From Peptococcaceae bacterium 1109 (GTDB lineage: Bacteria > Bacillota > Limnochordia > Darwinibacteriales > Darwinibacteriaceae), in assembly GCA_001028815.1 (NCBI GenBank), contig LDJB01000003.1, forward strand, positions 75,408 to 110,849: a DNA stretch of 35,442 bases. The letters run 5' to 3'. The translations under genes were made by a program, and so were the position numbers. The notes under the pieces were generated by a model. That model did not search any database. It had not been told where the DNA came from and worked only from the letters and a program-made list of their open reading frames with translations. Positions within the stretch are counted from its first letter, which is position 1. The number at the start of each line of letters is the position of its first letter. This document shows positions 25,221 to 34,074 of the stretch, piece after piece.

Positions 25221-26372
25221 GTGTCCAAACTGGACCTGATCGCAACTGCCACCTTCGGCCTGGAATCAGTGGTGGCGGAAGAAGTAAAGCAGCTCGGCTA
25301 TGAGGATGTACGCATAGAAAACGGCAGGGTAGAATTCTCCGGTGATGAGCTTGCCATCTGCCGCAGCAACCTCTGGCTGAGAGTTGCGGACCGCGTCCGC
25401 CTCAAAGTGGGCGAGTTTAAAGCTACCACCTTCGATGAACTCTTCGAAAAGACCAAAGCCCTCCCATGGACAGATTTCCTCCCTGGGAATGCTGAGTTTC
25501 CGGTGGAGGGAAAATCGGTGAAGTCCACCCTCTTCAGCGTCTCCGACTGCCAAGCCATTGTGAAAAAAGCGGTAGTGGAAAGCATGAAAAAGAAGCACAA
25601 GGTCACATGGTTCCCAGAAGACGGGCCCCTCTTTAAGATCGAAGTTGCCCTCCTTAAGGATGTGGCTACCCTCACCATTGACACTTCTGGCCCGGGTTTA
25701 CATAAGCGAGGCTACCGCACCTTAATCGGGGACGCTCCACTCAAAGAAACCTTGGCTGCGGCCATGCTCATGCTGGCCAAGTGGTACCCCGATGTGGCCC
25801 TCATCGATCCTTTTTGTGGTTCGGGAACTATCCCCATTGAGGCAGCCCTCATGGGCAGGAACATTGCCCCCGGGCTAAACCGTGACTTCAGCTGCAGTAA
25901 TTGGCCGTGGATCTCCCCCGCCACCTGGGCTAAGGCCCGGGAAGAGGCTCGGGATGCTGTAAGGCAGGACAAGCCAGAGTATATCATGGGGACAGATATT
26001 GACGAGCGCGTGCTCAAGGTTGCCCGCCGCAACGCTGAGCAGGCAGGGGTGAGCGATGACATCCACTTCCAATGCCTGCCCGTGAGCGAAATCAGCACTA
26101 AGCGCAAGTACGGCAAGATTATCTGCAATCCCCCATATGGAGAGCGGATCGGTGAACGGGACGACGTTGCCAAGCTGTATAAGGAAATGGCAAAGACTTT
26201 CCGCCAGCTTGATACCTGGTCCTACTACATCCTCACCGCCCACCCAGCATTCGAGAAGCTGTTTGGCAAGCCAGCTTCCAAGCGGCGCAAACTTTACAAC
26301 GGCCGTATGGAAGTCCAGTACTACCAGTACTACGGCCCCCGGCCGCCCCGGATCAATCGTCCAACAGAGTAA
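25221..26372 (+). CDS. THUMP-domain 23S rRNA guanine-N2 methyltransferase (RlmL/YpsC-like)
   Basis: Class I SAM-dependent RNA methyltransferase of 383 residues. The N-terminal ferredoxin-like/THUMP region (1 to about 155) binds RNA. The Rossmann domain carries motif I DPFCGSGTIPIEAA (196-209), motif II GTDIDERVLKVARRNAEQAG and the catalytic motif IV NPPYGER (303-309) used by base amino-group methylases. B. subtilis YpsC and the N-terminal half of E. coli RlmL share this arrangement, and the RlmL activity is m2G in 23S rRNA. The GTG start at 25221 has AAGGA 9 bases upstream. It is monocistronic between two hairpins. The exact target base is inferred. Confidence 0.93.
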   Translation: MSKLDLIATATFGLESVVAEEVKQLGYEDVRIENGRVEFSGDELAICRSNLWLRVADRVRLKVGEFKATTFDELFEKTKALPWTDFLPGNAEFPVEGKSVKSTLFSVSDCQAIVKKAVVESMKKKHKVTWFPEDGPLFKIEVALLKDVATLTIDTSGPGLHKRGYRTLIGDAPLKETLAAAMLMLAKWYPDVALIDPFCGSGTIPIEAALMGRNIAPGLNRDFSCSNWPWISPATWAKAREEARDAVRQDKPEYIMGTDIDERVLKVARRNAEQAGVSDDIHFQCLPVSEISTKRKYGKIICNPPYGERIGERDDVAKLYKEMAKTFRQLDTWSYYILTAHPAFEKLFGKPASKRRKLYNGRMEVQYYQYYGPRPPRINRPTE

Positions 26373-26393
26373 ATGCTTCGTAGGAAACGTACA

Positions 26394-26432
26394 AAGTGCC
26401 GTATCGTGTTGTCGATACGGCACTTGTTTTTT
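26394..26432 (+). terminator. Terminator of the methyltransferase gene
   Basis: A perfect 13-bp stem (AAGTGCCGTATCG at 26394-26406 with CGATACGGCACTT at 26413-26425) and a six-base loop are followed by GTTTTTT. It begins 21 bases after the stop and is a strong Rho-independent terminator. Confidence 0.93.
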
Positions 26433-26445
26433 CAGAGATGTGGGG

Positions 26446-27816
26446 TTACTGATTTAGATAGCGCTCATATGCAGCTTGGTAGGCCTTCATGTACTGCTTT
26501 ATGCCCATTCTCTCCAGAGTACTGACGTAACGATCCCAGTCATCTAGAGAGGCGTTGCCAGTGAGGAAAGCCGCCCGCATTTCCTTCACGTAGCTGTCAA
26601 TGTCCGCACCAATGGAAGACATGATATCCATCTCAGCCTCGGTGAAGCTGAACGGAGGCCAGATCACCTCTGGGAAGTAAGGCTCGAGGGGCACAGTAGC
26701 AGCGATGGAATCGGGCTGGCCTTCAGAACCCTTAAAGTAAGCCTCTTTTACAATCGCGGGATAGTCCCCGTTCCTGTAAGGGACATAGGTGCTGACGGCC
26801 TCAGTGAAGCTCATCCCGTTGGGATTGTTGTAGATCAGATCGGTGTAATCCACGCTGCCATCTTCCAGAGTGGTGTAGGTAATGCCCTCAACACCCATGA
26901 AGAACAACCTGGCACCTTCATCGCTGTAGAAGTGGTCAATCCAGCGCACCGTCGCCTCAGGATGAGGGTTCTTGTCGGTAATCACGAATGCGCCAACGCT
27001 GACCAGCGGCGAGTTCACATAGGTGTAGAGCTTGTCGCCGTATGGTCCCTCCAGGGCAGGTGCGCCAACGTAGCCTTCTACCCCATAGCCCGTCCGGGGG
27101 TTAGTGGTAATCATGGCTCCCAAGAGCCCATCTCTGGCCCGAGCGGTGATCTCAGCTGAGGATAGGGTGTACATATCCTGAGTGATTAGCCCTTCTGTAT
27201 ACAGCTTGTTGAGGTACTGCAAGAAGGCCTTGTACTCTTCCGATGTGGGGATAAACCGGAGTTCGCCGGTCTTGGGATCCACATCCACATGCTGGTGAGC
27301 CATACCCCGGTTGCCTAATCCGAATGCACCCCGCAGGGTGTCAAAGAGGTAGCTGTCGTTGCTGACTAAGATGGGAATCTCATCTGCCATACCGTTGCCG
27401 TTGGGGTCGTTTTCCTTCACACCCTTGAGGTACGCATAGAAGTCGTCCAGGGTTTCGATGCTGTCTATGCCCAGCGCCTCAACGAAGCCCTTGCTGATCC
27501 ACAGTTTTCTAGCCGCAAGCACAGAGGCAAACTCTGGATCATAGATGAGCGGGAAGGAATAGATGTTGCCATCGGGCATGGTCAAGCCGCTCTTGATTTC
27601 CGGATGTTTATCCAGCAGCTTCTTGAGGTTAGGAGCATACTCGTCAATTAGATCGTTTAGGGGGATAAAGATACCCTGGGAACCGTAGAGCATCAAATCC
27701 TGTGCTGTAAAGCGGGAGCTGTGGAACGCATCAGGATACTCGCCGCTTACAATCAACAGATTGCATGGCGGATTCCCAGTTTCAACCAGCCACAGGAGAA
27801 CTCCTCCTCGGTCCAT
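26446..27816 (-). pseudogene. Carbohydrate ABC substrate-binding protein, 5'-truncated
   Basis: From about 27764 onward this frame encodes an LplA/type-1 extracellular solute-binding protein: NLLIVSGEYPDAFHSS, LMLYGSQGIFIPLNDLIDEY, FVEALGIDSIETLDDFYAYL and many more residues to the end ERYLNQ. The first 18 residues of the open frame (MDRGGVLLWLVETGNPPC) are the out-of-frame end of the neighbouring HAD gene. The signal peptide and roughly the first 60-80 residues of a normal protein are absent, so it could not be exported. No transporter permeases lie beside it. The frame itself is otherwise intact over about 440 residues, suggesting a recent deletion or an assembly join. Confidence 0.82.
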
Positions 27817-28169
27817 TCCTCCAAGTGCACCAGTCGATCTTCGGTGTACCCCCAGAACCAGGCACCGTTCTCTGTAGCCAGGCGGTAGAGCCTGAGGGCT
27901 CCATCGCCACTAATGAAACGCCGGGGTTCTAAAAGCTCCCCTGGACGAATCCAGATCTCGGCCCCGTTTACCAGGGCCATGGGGATATCTAAACCCAGCT
28001 GCCTCCGGTAAGGCTCTGTATTGACAAAACCCCTTCCCGTGGCAAATACTACAATGACTCCCCTTTCGATGGTGCGGTTGATCCAGCAGCGAGTGGCCGG
28101 CGAGATTTCCTTAGTTTCCGTCAAGAGTGTCCCATCCAAATCAACGGCGAGGAGTTTGATTCTTCCCAT
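27753..28169 (-). pseudogene. Cof-type HAD phosphatase, 3'-truncated
   Basis: The N-terminal half of a Cof/HAD-IIB sugar-phosphate phosphatase: motif I VDLDGTLL (residues 9-16) with the nucleophile Asp, then VVFATGRGF (motif II). The family would run about 260-280 residues, but this frame stops at 138, just after GWLKLGIR, so motifs III and IV (the conserved Lys and metal-binding acidic residues) are missing. The loss coincides within about 10 bases with the point where binding-protein homology begins in another frame (about 27764-27770). It starts at ATG 28169 with a GGAAGGGAAG site upstream. Probably inactive. Confidence 0.85.
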
Positions 28170-28206
28170 ATGTCTTCCCTTCCACCATACCTGCGGCCTA
28201 TGCTTT

Positions 28207-28236
28207 TGGTATACTCTGGTATACTATGGTACCTAT
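28207..28236 (+). promoter_or_regulatory. Triple 10-base repeat; probable operator and extended -10 sites
   Basis: TGGTATACTC, TGGTATACTA and TGGTACCTAT follow one another with exact 10-base spacing. The first two also read TGN-TATACT, an extended -10 form facing the GntR-LacI gene. GTATAC is palindromic, so the array could serve as an operator in either direction. It lies between the divergent HAD and regulator genes. No other gene is supported in the 237-base gap (28170-28406). Confidence 0.5.
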
Positions 28237-28406
28237 GACTCTAAGTTCCACGCGGCCTCTAAAACTCCTCCTTGCCAAAACACATCTTTGGATTTTTTTG
28301 ACGAGTTGTTAGGGGACGCTGGATTTTTGGGGTTTGATCAAGAAGGAGCTTGCCAATTTGAGGCGAATAAGTAGTCAGCAAACTCTGTCCGGGAGGGGCC
28401 TACAGC

Positions 28407-29525
28407 ATGGAACCCAATCTTGCCTGGTTGACAACGGCATGTACCAAGATAGACCGCATGTCGCCGCGGCCGGTGTACCTGCAGATCTCCGATTACATCC
28501 ATCAGGAAATATTAACAAAGGAACTGGAAGGGCGCCTTCCCTCAGAGAGAGTCTTGGCAGAGGCTTTCGCAGTGGAGCGGGGAACCATCCGGAAGGCGTT
28601 AGGGGAACTTGTGAGGTACCAAGCGGTGGTGAAGTTTCCCAAGACGGGATACTTCGTCAACGCCAACCTGCCTGGCATGCAGAAAAGGCCAGTCATCGGA
28701 TGCCTTGTGAGCAACGTCAGGAGCCCCCACTTTGCCAAGCTGGCCGGAGAGGCGCAGCGAGAAGCGGCAAGGCTGGGAGTTGACCTGCTCATCGGCACCA
28801 CCGACCGCAGGCATGCGAATGAGGTGGAGTACTTGCGGCTGTTCCGGGAGCTTAAGGTGGCGGGGGTGATTATCTCCCCAACCTCCGGGGAATCGGAAGA
28901 GGCAGACCGGGCTCTGGAGGAGCTGGTGGCGGCGAATATACCAGTGGTATATGTATCGCGGGACAAGGAGATGCCCGTGCTGGATGCAGTGGTAGCGGAC
29001 AGCTTCCGTGGCACAAAAATGATGGTAGAATACTTGGCCAGCATTGGCCACAAGCGCATCGGCTACGTTGGCCGGAGCCTGACATTGGCGGAGGACCCCC
29101 GCCTGAGAGGTTATCAGCAGGCAGTGCACGACCTGGGGCTCGATTCTGATCCGCAGCTCATCTTAACTGGCCCTGGATTCGGCCAGGAAGCGGGCTACCA
29201 CGCGATTGACCGGCTGTTGAAGCTGGAAAAGCACCCCACAGCGGTCATTGCCTTCGACGATTTGGTGGCCTTAGGAGCTATGCAGCGGTTGCAAGAATGT
29301 GGCTTTCGCATTCCTGAAGATATGGCAGTAGCCGGTTTTGATAACCTGGACATGAGTGCCCACTGGTCACCGCCGCTCACTACCATTGATTGCTCTGTCT
29401 CAGAAATGGCTCAAGCTGCCATCAATCTCCTCTTCAGGCGGATCAGAGGGGACCACAGCAATTTCCCCCAGAAGATCCTAATCCCACCGTCCCTGGTGAT
29501 CCGGGCATCGAGTACGAAGGACTAA
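28407..29525 (+). CDS. GntR-LacI hybrid transcriptional regulator (AraR-like layout)
   Basis: A 372-residue sugar-responsive repressor with an N-terminal GntR winged helix (about 19-87: RPVYLQISDYIHQEIL, LPSERVLAEAFAVERGTIRK, GYFV) and a C-terminal LacI-type periplasmic-binding-like sensor (about 95-370: PVIGCLVSNVRSPHFAKLA, GVIISPTSG, IGHKRIGYVG, AVIAFDDLVALGAM, VAGFDNLDMS). This combination is that of B. subtilis AraR. ATG 28407 has GGGAGGGG upstream. It faces away from the HAD gene and converges on the glycosidase/ABC operon; either that operon or the lost HAD/binding-protein operon could be its target. The ligand is unknown. Confidence 0.93.
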   Translation: MEPNLAWLTTACTKIDRMSPRPVYLQISDYIHQEILTKELEGRLPSERVLAEAFAVERGTIRKALGELVRYQAVVKFPKTGYFVNANLPGMQKRPVIGCLVSNVRSPHFAKLAGEAQREAARLGVDLLIGTTDRRHANEVEYLRLFRELKVAGVIISPTSGESEEADRALEELVAANIPVVYVSRDKEMPVLDAVVADSFRGTKMMVEYLASIGHKRIGYVGRSLTLAEDPRLRGYQQAVHDLGLDSDPQLILTGPGFGQEAGYHAIDRLLKLEKHPTAVIAFDDLVALGAMQRLQECGFRIPEDMAVAGFDNLDMSAHWSPPLTTIDCSVSEMAQAAINLLFRRIRGDHSNFPQKILIPPSLVIRASSTKD

Positions 29526-29572
29526 AAAGCGCCTCTCTGAAGCCAGGCCAGGCCAAGGCTTTGGAGAGGCGC
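29524..29572 (-). terminator. Terminator between converging regulator and glycosidase genes
   Basis: GCGCCTCTC (29529-29537) pairs with GAGAGGCGC (29564-29572). Read on the minus strand, the hairpin is followed by TTTTT (29524-29528), a good terminator for the glycosidase operon. On the plus strand only CTTATTATT follows, so it may also weakly end the regulator transcript. Confidence 0.75.
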
Positions 29573-29576
29573 CTTA

Positions 29577-31958
29577 TTATTCCAATACTGCCCCATACAC
29601 CGCCATCAAGGGAACGTGGAAATCCCCGCCAAATGCTCCGGCCCTTGCTGGGGAATGCTCGCTGGCCGGGGCAAGGCGGAACTCGTATGCAATTCGCTCA
29701 ACGCCAGGTTCTTGCGCAATCTTCGTCGGCCCTAGGTCCCTAGTTCCCGCTTCATCAAAATGGCGCAGGAGCTCAAACAAGATGTGAGGGCGTTCCCGGG
29801 GTTCTAGGCCTGTGTAGGCAGGGGTTTCCAATGTGGCAGCAAAGGCTTGCCGGGGAGAGATGATGACCCCATGCTCAGAGCCAATGAGCTCCACAGAGCG
29901 CCGCATCACAAGGCTCCCTCGGTTTGCTCCTGGCAGATAGTCTTCTGGGCCCACAAAGCTCGCCGGCCCTTCCACAAACACCTCTACGGGCCCGCGGCCC
30001 AAGTCAAAGGGCATAGCTGCGAAGTAGAGGCTAGAGTGGAGTTCATAGGGGACATATTCCATCTGCTCCTGGTCCAGCACCACCCGCCATTCCACGAAAC
30101 TTCCTCGCCGGGGGAGCCACAGCCACATTTCCGAGACTGCTGATTCCCCACCATAGGCCAAGCGCAGCGTACTTCCTAGCTCGTTCTCTACTACCAGTAC
30201 CCCATCGGGAACGGGGTCAAGTATGTCCGTAATCTTGCCAGCGAAGGCATCCTCGTGGGTGCTGCGGAGCACCGCGAAGAATGGATACGGGGCCTGGTGG
30301 TCGATGAGCTCCTTCCCCGTGTCCTTGTCCACCAAACTTGTGAAACGCCTCTCTGCCGGATCGTATACCACCCTAAAGGCGGTGTTTTCCAAGATCACCA
30401 ACTGGCCTGGCTCCGCTGGGCGAACCTCTTCCCTGATTGGCTCATCCGCGATGGGACGAAGCTCATACTTCTGCCAGCCCCCTGGGGGCACCTGTTCAGC
30501 CCAAAACTGCACCCCAGCTGTCCCCTCGGAGTGCGCGGTGTGCCACGGATTCAGGGCCCTGTGATCCACAGGGAGAGCCTTCGTAAGAGGCACCCGCTCC
30601 CCATTGGGCCCGAAGAGTCCCAGCCTTCCATCCCTCAGCCCTTCCCACACCACTTCAGGGATAGATGCGGTGACCGGGCCTGACCTTGGGGCGAGAGCCA
30701 TGTTCAACACCGTTATATGTTCCCCTTGCCCTCCAGGGACGAGCTGCGCCAAGAGGCCTTTGAGGCGCCCCTCTGCTTCTTCCATCCATTCCACAACAGT
30801 GGCGTTGCTGATATCTGTCTGTGCCTTGGTGAGGTTCCCTGGCCAGCCAGCTCCAGCAGCCCCGGTGTGCTCAGCAAAGAGCAGTACGAGGTCTTGAACC
30901 CTTTCCAGCTCCGCACGGGCTTCTGGGGTATCCTTACCCAGCAAGGCTGCGAGGGCTTCCACCGCAGGTAGCTGTTCCTGCACCCAGCGAAAACGGGCAG
31001 TTGAACCCGGTGCGCTGGCTTTATTCCGTTCCCAGAGGCCGCCCCATTCCCCAGAGTACACAGGAAACACTTCCCCGTAGCGCTCCTCCATGTACTGAAA
31101 GAACGTGCTGGGGGTGGCCATGTATACCTCTGGATCCGATTCGCCGCGCTCCCCGTTCCACACCCGCACCACGTCCAGGAGGGTCCCTAAAGCGGCACTG
31201 GCATCCCGGTTATCCATAGCACTGATAAACAGCACAGCATCGTAAGGGTAGCCCTGCTCCTCAAGGTTTTCGATCATGCTGCGGAGTTTGGGCAGGGTCA
31301 GGGAGTAAGCCTCGACGTATGAGTCCCTGCTCACCCATGTTAAAATGCGCTGCCCATCTGGCCCTTCCCAGTAGAAGGGATTGCCCCCGATAGGAAGATC
31401 AAACCCGCCGAACCCTAGGGAAGTATTGATCCCAGTGAGGAAATAGCGGATACCCGCACTTGCCAGAATACTGGGGAGGTCCTGGGTGTAGCCAGGGACA
31501 TCGTTTTGAATCACGGTGGTAACGGGAACGTTCCACTCCTCTCCAAAAGCAAGGGAGGGGTATAGCATTCGCGCAAGGGATAAGCTGGTCATCACCCCTG
31601 TGTGCATGCTCCCATAGGAACCGCCCAGCTCCAAACGGCCCTCCAGCATGAACTGTGCCAAGGATTCCCTCTTCTCCAGCTCAGGAGTGTCCCTGAGCCA
31701 TTGCTCCAGCTGCCAGAACTCCTCAATGGTCCAGGCAAAATCCTCCAGGGCGCCTAAGTAGAAGAGGGCTTCGTCCATGTAGGGCTTTTGGGCCTTGGCC
31801 ACCTCTGCCTGGGTTGCGGTAAACCCAATGTCCAAGTGGCTCATGGGCACAATGTAGACCCTCTCAATCCTCGCGGCCGCGGGAGAGGAAAGGCCAGCAA
31901 TGCCCAGCACAAGGATGAGCAAAACTGCGGCGAACCTCGTCAACTCACTCACCACCAA
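29577..31958 (-). CDS. Secreted GH38-like glycosidase (alpha-mannosidase family)
   Basis: A 793-residue exported enzyme. The signal peptide spans about the first 29 residues (AVLLILVLGIAGLSS, then PAAA). The mature protein opens with VYIVPMSHLDIGFTATQ, the GH38 zinc-site strand with His41 and Asp43. A second conserved Asp is probably D153 in IQNDVPGYTQD, where classic alpha-mannosidases have a nucleophile Asp. The remainder (three-helix region, then large beta domains) fits GH38 and the related DUF5054 group; the latter may be the closer match, so the substrate is open. The GTG start lies within the last codons of the upstream gene (14-base overlap), so translation is coupled; the next codon is also GTG, and I cannot choose firmly. 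Confidence 0.8.
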   Translation of the reverse strand: MVVSELTRFAAVLLILVLGIAGLSSPAAARIERVYIVPMSHLDIGFTATQAEVAKAQKPYMDEALFYLGALEDFAWTIEEFWQLEQWLRDTPELEKRESLAQFMLEGRLELGGSYGSMHTGVMTSLSLARMLYPSLAFGEEWNVPVTTVIQNDVPGYTQDLPSILASAGIRYFLTGINTSLGFGGFDLPIGGNPFYWEGPDGQRILTWVSRDSYVEAYSLTLPKLRSMIENLEEQGYPYDAVLFISAMDNRDASAALGTLLDVVRVWNGERGESDPEVYMATPSTFFQYMEERYGEVFPVYSGEWGGLWERNKASAPGSTARFRWVQEQLPAVEALAALLGKDTPEARAELERVQDLVLLFAEHTGAAGAGWPGNLTKAQTDISNATVVEWMEEAEGRLKGLLAQLVPGGQGEHITVLNMALAPRSGPVTASIPEVVWEGLRDGRLGLFGPNGERVPLTKALPVDHRALNPWHTAHSEGTAGVQFWAEQVPPGGWQKYELRPIADEPIREEVRPAEPGQLVILENTAFRVVYDPAERRFTSLVDKDTGKELIDHQAPYPFFAVLRSTHEDAFAGKITDILDPVPDGVLVVENELGSTLRLAYGGESAVSEMWLWLPRRGSFVEWRVVLDQEQMEYVPYELHSSLYFAAMPFDLGRGPVEVFVEGPASFVGPEDYLPGANRGSLVMRRSVELIGSEHGVIISPRQAFAATLETPAYTGLEPRERPHILFELLRHFDEAGTRDLGPTKIAQEPGVERIAYEFRLAPASEHSPARAGAFGGDFHVPLMAVYGAVLE

Positions 31959-34059
31959 TGCCTTTCAGCACGTAGTTTTCCCCTCGCAAGTTGAGGTTAG
32001 TAAGTTCTACCGTGAAGGGGAGTTCCCGCGGCTTAAGGGACAATTCCTCGTAAAGCACCGGATCAATGCCTAATATGGCCTCTAGAATCACTTGGGCGTA
32101 CTTGCCCCCGGAAATGAGGACAGGTTTCTCAATTTCCGGCCACTCCATGGGCGCCTTGGCCGCGGCTCCCGCGACGCGGGGGCTGTCCCCGTCGCCGTGG
32201 AAGTATGCCTGCCCAAAGGGGCCTTGGCGGGTTACATCTGCCAGCCCTGCTTCCTGGCCGATCCCGATCCACTCGAAGGCTTCCCCGAAGTATCCCTCCT
32301 GGATGAGCACTTCCAAGGAGTAGGCAGGCCAAGTGGTGTAGGCCCCATCATCCTGGTGGTCAGTCCGGGTACTGAAAGCCGTATCTGGATCTAGGGGCGA
32401 TAGGGCATGCATCCAGGTAGTGGTCTTAAGCTCCTCCAGGAAGAACTGGATCATTTCCTGCCGCTGCTTTGCTGTCAGGTCTTCCCCCATGCACTGCAGC
32501 ACGGTGAAGAAATCTAGGCAATGGCGCACTGGGACTAGGCTCCCATCAGGCTGTTTGCAGGCGAAGAAGCCTTTCCCGTCCAGGTAAAGAGTGTTCACAG
32601 CCTGAGCCAGTCTCTCTGCTTGCCTCTGCAAGCGCTCCCCTTCTTCCCGTTCCCCAAGGCGGGCAGCGAACCTAGCCACGGTGCGAGCGTTCCAGACGTT
32701 CGCCGCGTTAAAGGACGCCACTTTATGAGTATAAGTGCTCACGCATTCTAAGAGGTTTTCCTTCTCTCCGTAATCTGCTAAGCCATCTCCATCGGCAATG
32801 TGCTTCCAGTAATCCGCACTCTCCACCAGATGCTCAAACACAGGCTTGCCCTTAATCTTCTTGGTAAGCCACTCCTCATCCCCCGTGTAGCGCACGTACT
32901 GGTACGCCATGTGGATGAGCGCGTAGTCGTTTACCGCGTACCAAAAGCCTAGCGGCTTGCCAGAGAGGAAGTCAATGCCGTAGCCTTGATGGATATCGCT
33001 TTCTAACCAGTCCTCCAGCTGATGGCGCATAACCACCGGGTCGAGCAGGGAGAGAATCCCCGAAACCATCATGGCATCCCACAAAAAAGAGGACGTTACA
33101 GCAAAGGTCAACTGTGAGCTTGGCATTCCCGTGGCGTACACTAGCGCAGGGGTGCCGAAGGTGCGGGTGCGCTTGCAGTACAGTAGGTTCATGATGGACA
33201 TGTAATAAAGCCGATTAAGCTTTGGCTCGCTGGTTTCCAAAACGGGCAAATAACCGGAGAAGCTGCCGCTGTTAGGGGTGAAGGCCGACCGCCATTCCTT
33301 CTCCCACGCCCTCTGCACTTCCTCAAACCGTGGGGCAAAGTCCGCAAGATGGCCCCGAAGTACATGCCGGGCTTCCCCATAGCTTCCTGCCAAGACATGC
33401 ACCAGCTGCAGCCGCCAACACTTCCCCGGAGCGATCTGGGCGGCAAAGGTGAAGAGCAGCCTTCCTTCCTCAGGGCGGTGTTCCACCGCTGCGCACTGGT
33501 TGGTTCCGACAGCCGCGCAGGCACCGGTCTTTTCCTCTACTAGGTAAACCCTGTTCCCATCGTGATCAACTGACACCGCAGGTTCAGGAGTTCCCATCCA
33601 ATCGGTGCGAAGGTCGGGGGTAAACCTCACCTCGACTTCCACGTCCCTAGCCTCATCCCCAGGGTTTTCCAGGATCAGTTCGCTAAGCACCGCATCTGCC
33701 TGCACGGACAGAGCGGTCCTTGTGCTTGCGGAAAGCCCCAGCCACGTGCACTGCCGCTCAATCCGCCCAGGGTACCACGTATAGGTAAGAGGTGCGGCCA
33801 TATCCCTGCCCTCTTCCCGCACCCCGTTCACAGTTAAGGCAATTTCCCCCTGGGTACCGTCTTGATAGATAGGGGGTGCGGCAAAGCCGCTGTAAGATAA
33901 AACGTCCCGCCCCGCGACAAGCGCGGACCACTGGTTAGTCAAGGCCGGCGGTGCGTAGTACCTATCCTTGAGCTCCACTGTGATGGCATCACTTCTCAGG
34001 GATTCTGCTGAGGGGAGCTTGTGCAATCTGTCTTGATACTCCGTCCTTGTCACATGCAT
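31945..34059 (-). CDS. GH63/MGH1-like (alpha/alpha)6-barrel glycosidase
   Basis: A 704-residue cytoplasmic protein with an N-terminal beta-sandwich (about 20-240) and a helical-barrel catalytic domain (about 270-690). The barrel shows TSSFLWDAMMVSGIL (W-D at 326-327), YAVNDYALIHMAYQYVRYTG, YWKHIADGDGLADYGE and DDGAYTTWPAYSLEVLI, which match the trehalase/GH63/mannosylglycerate-hydrolase clan rather than any one family. It probably removes glucose or mannose units from imported oligosaccharides. ATG 34059 has AAAGGTGG upstream. It follows the permease gene by 15 bases and overlaps the GH38-like gene. No signal peptide, in contrast to its exported neighbour. Confidence 0.8.
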   Translation of the reverse strand: MHVTRTEYQDRLHKLPSAESLRSDAITVELKDRYYAPPALTNQWSALVAGRDVLSYSGFAAPPIYQDGTQGEIALTVNGVREEGRDMAAPLTYTWYPGRIERQCTWLGLSASTRTALSVQADAVLSELILENPGDEARDVEVEVRFTPDLRTDWMGTPEPAVSVDHDGNRVYLVEEKTGACAAVGTNQCAAVEHRPEEGRLLFTFAAQIAPGKCWRLQLVHVLAGSYGEARHVLRGHLADFAPRFEEVQRAWEKEWRSAFTPNSGSFSGYLPVLETSEPKLNRLYYMSIMNLLYCKRTRTFGTPALVYATGMPSSQLTFAVTSSFLWDAMMVSGILSLLDPVVMRHQLEDWLESDIHQGYGIDFLSGKPLGFWYAVNDYALIHMAYQYVRYTGDEEWLTKKIKGKPVFEHLVESADYWKHIADGDGLADYGEKENLLECVSTYTHKVASFNAANVWNARTVARFAARLGEREEGERLQRQAERLAQAVNTLYLDGKGFFACKQPDGSLVPVRHCLDFFTVLQCMGEDLTAKQRQEMIQFFLEELKTTTWMHALSPLDPDTAFSTRTDHQDDGAYTTWPAYSLEVLIQEGYFGEAFEWIGIGQEAGLADVTRQGPFGQAYFHGDGDSPRVAGAAAKAPMEWPEIEKPVLISGGKYAQVILEAILGIDPVLYEELSLKPRELPFTVELTNLNLRGENYVLKGIGGE

Positions 34060-34074
34060 TGCGTATCCACCTTT

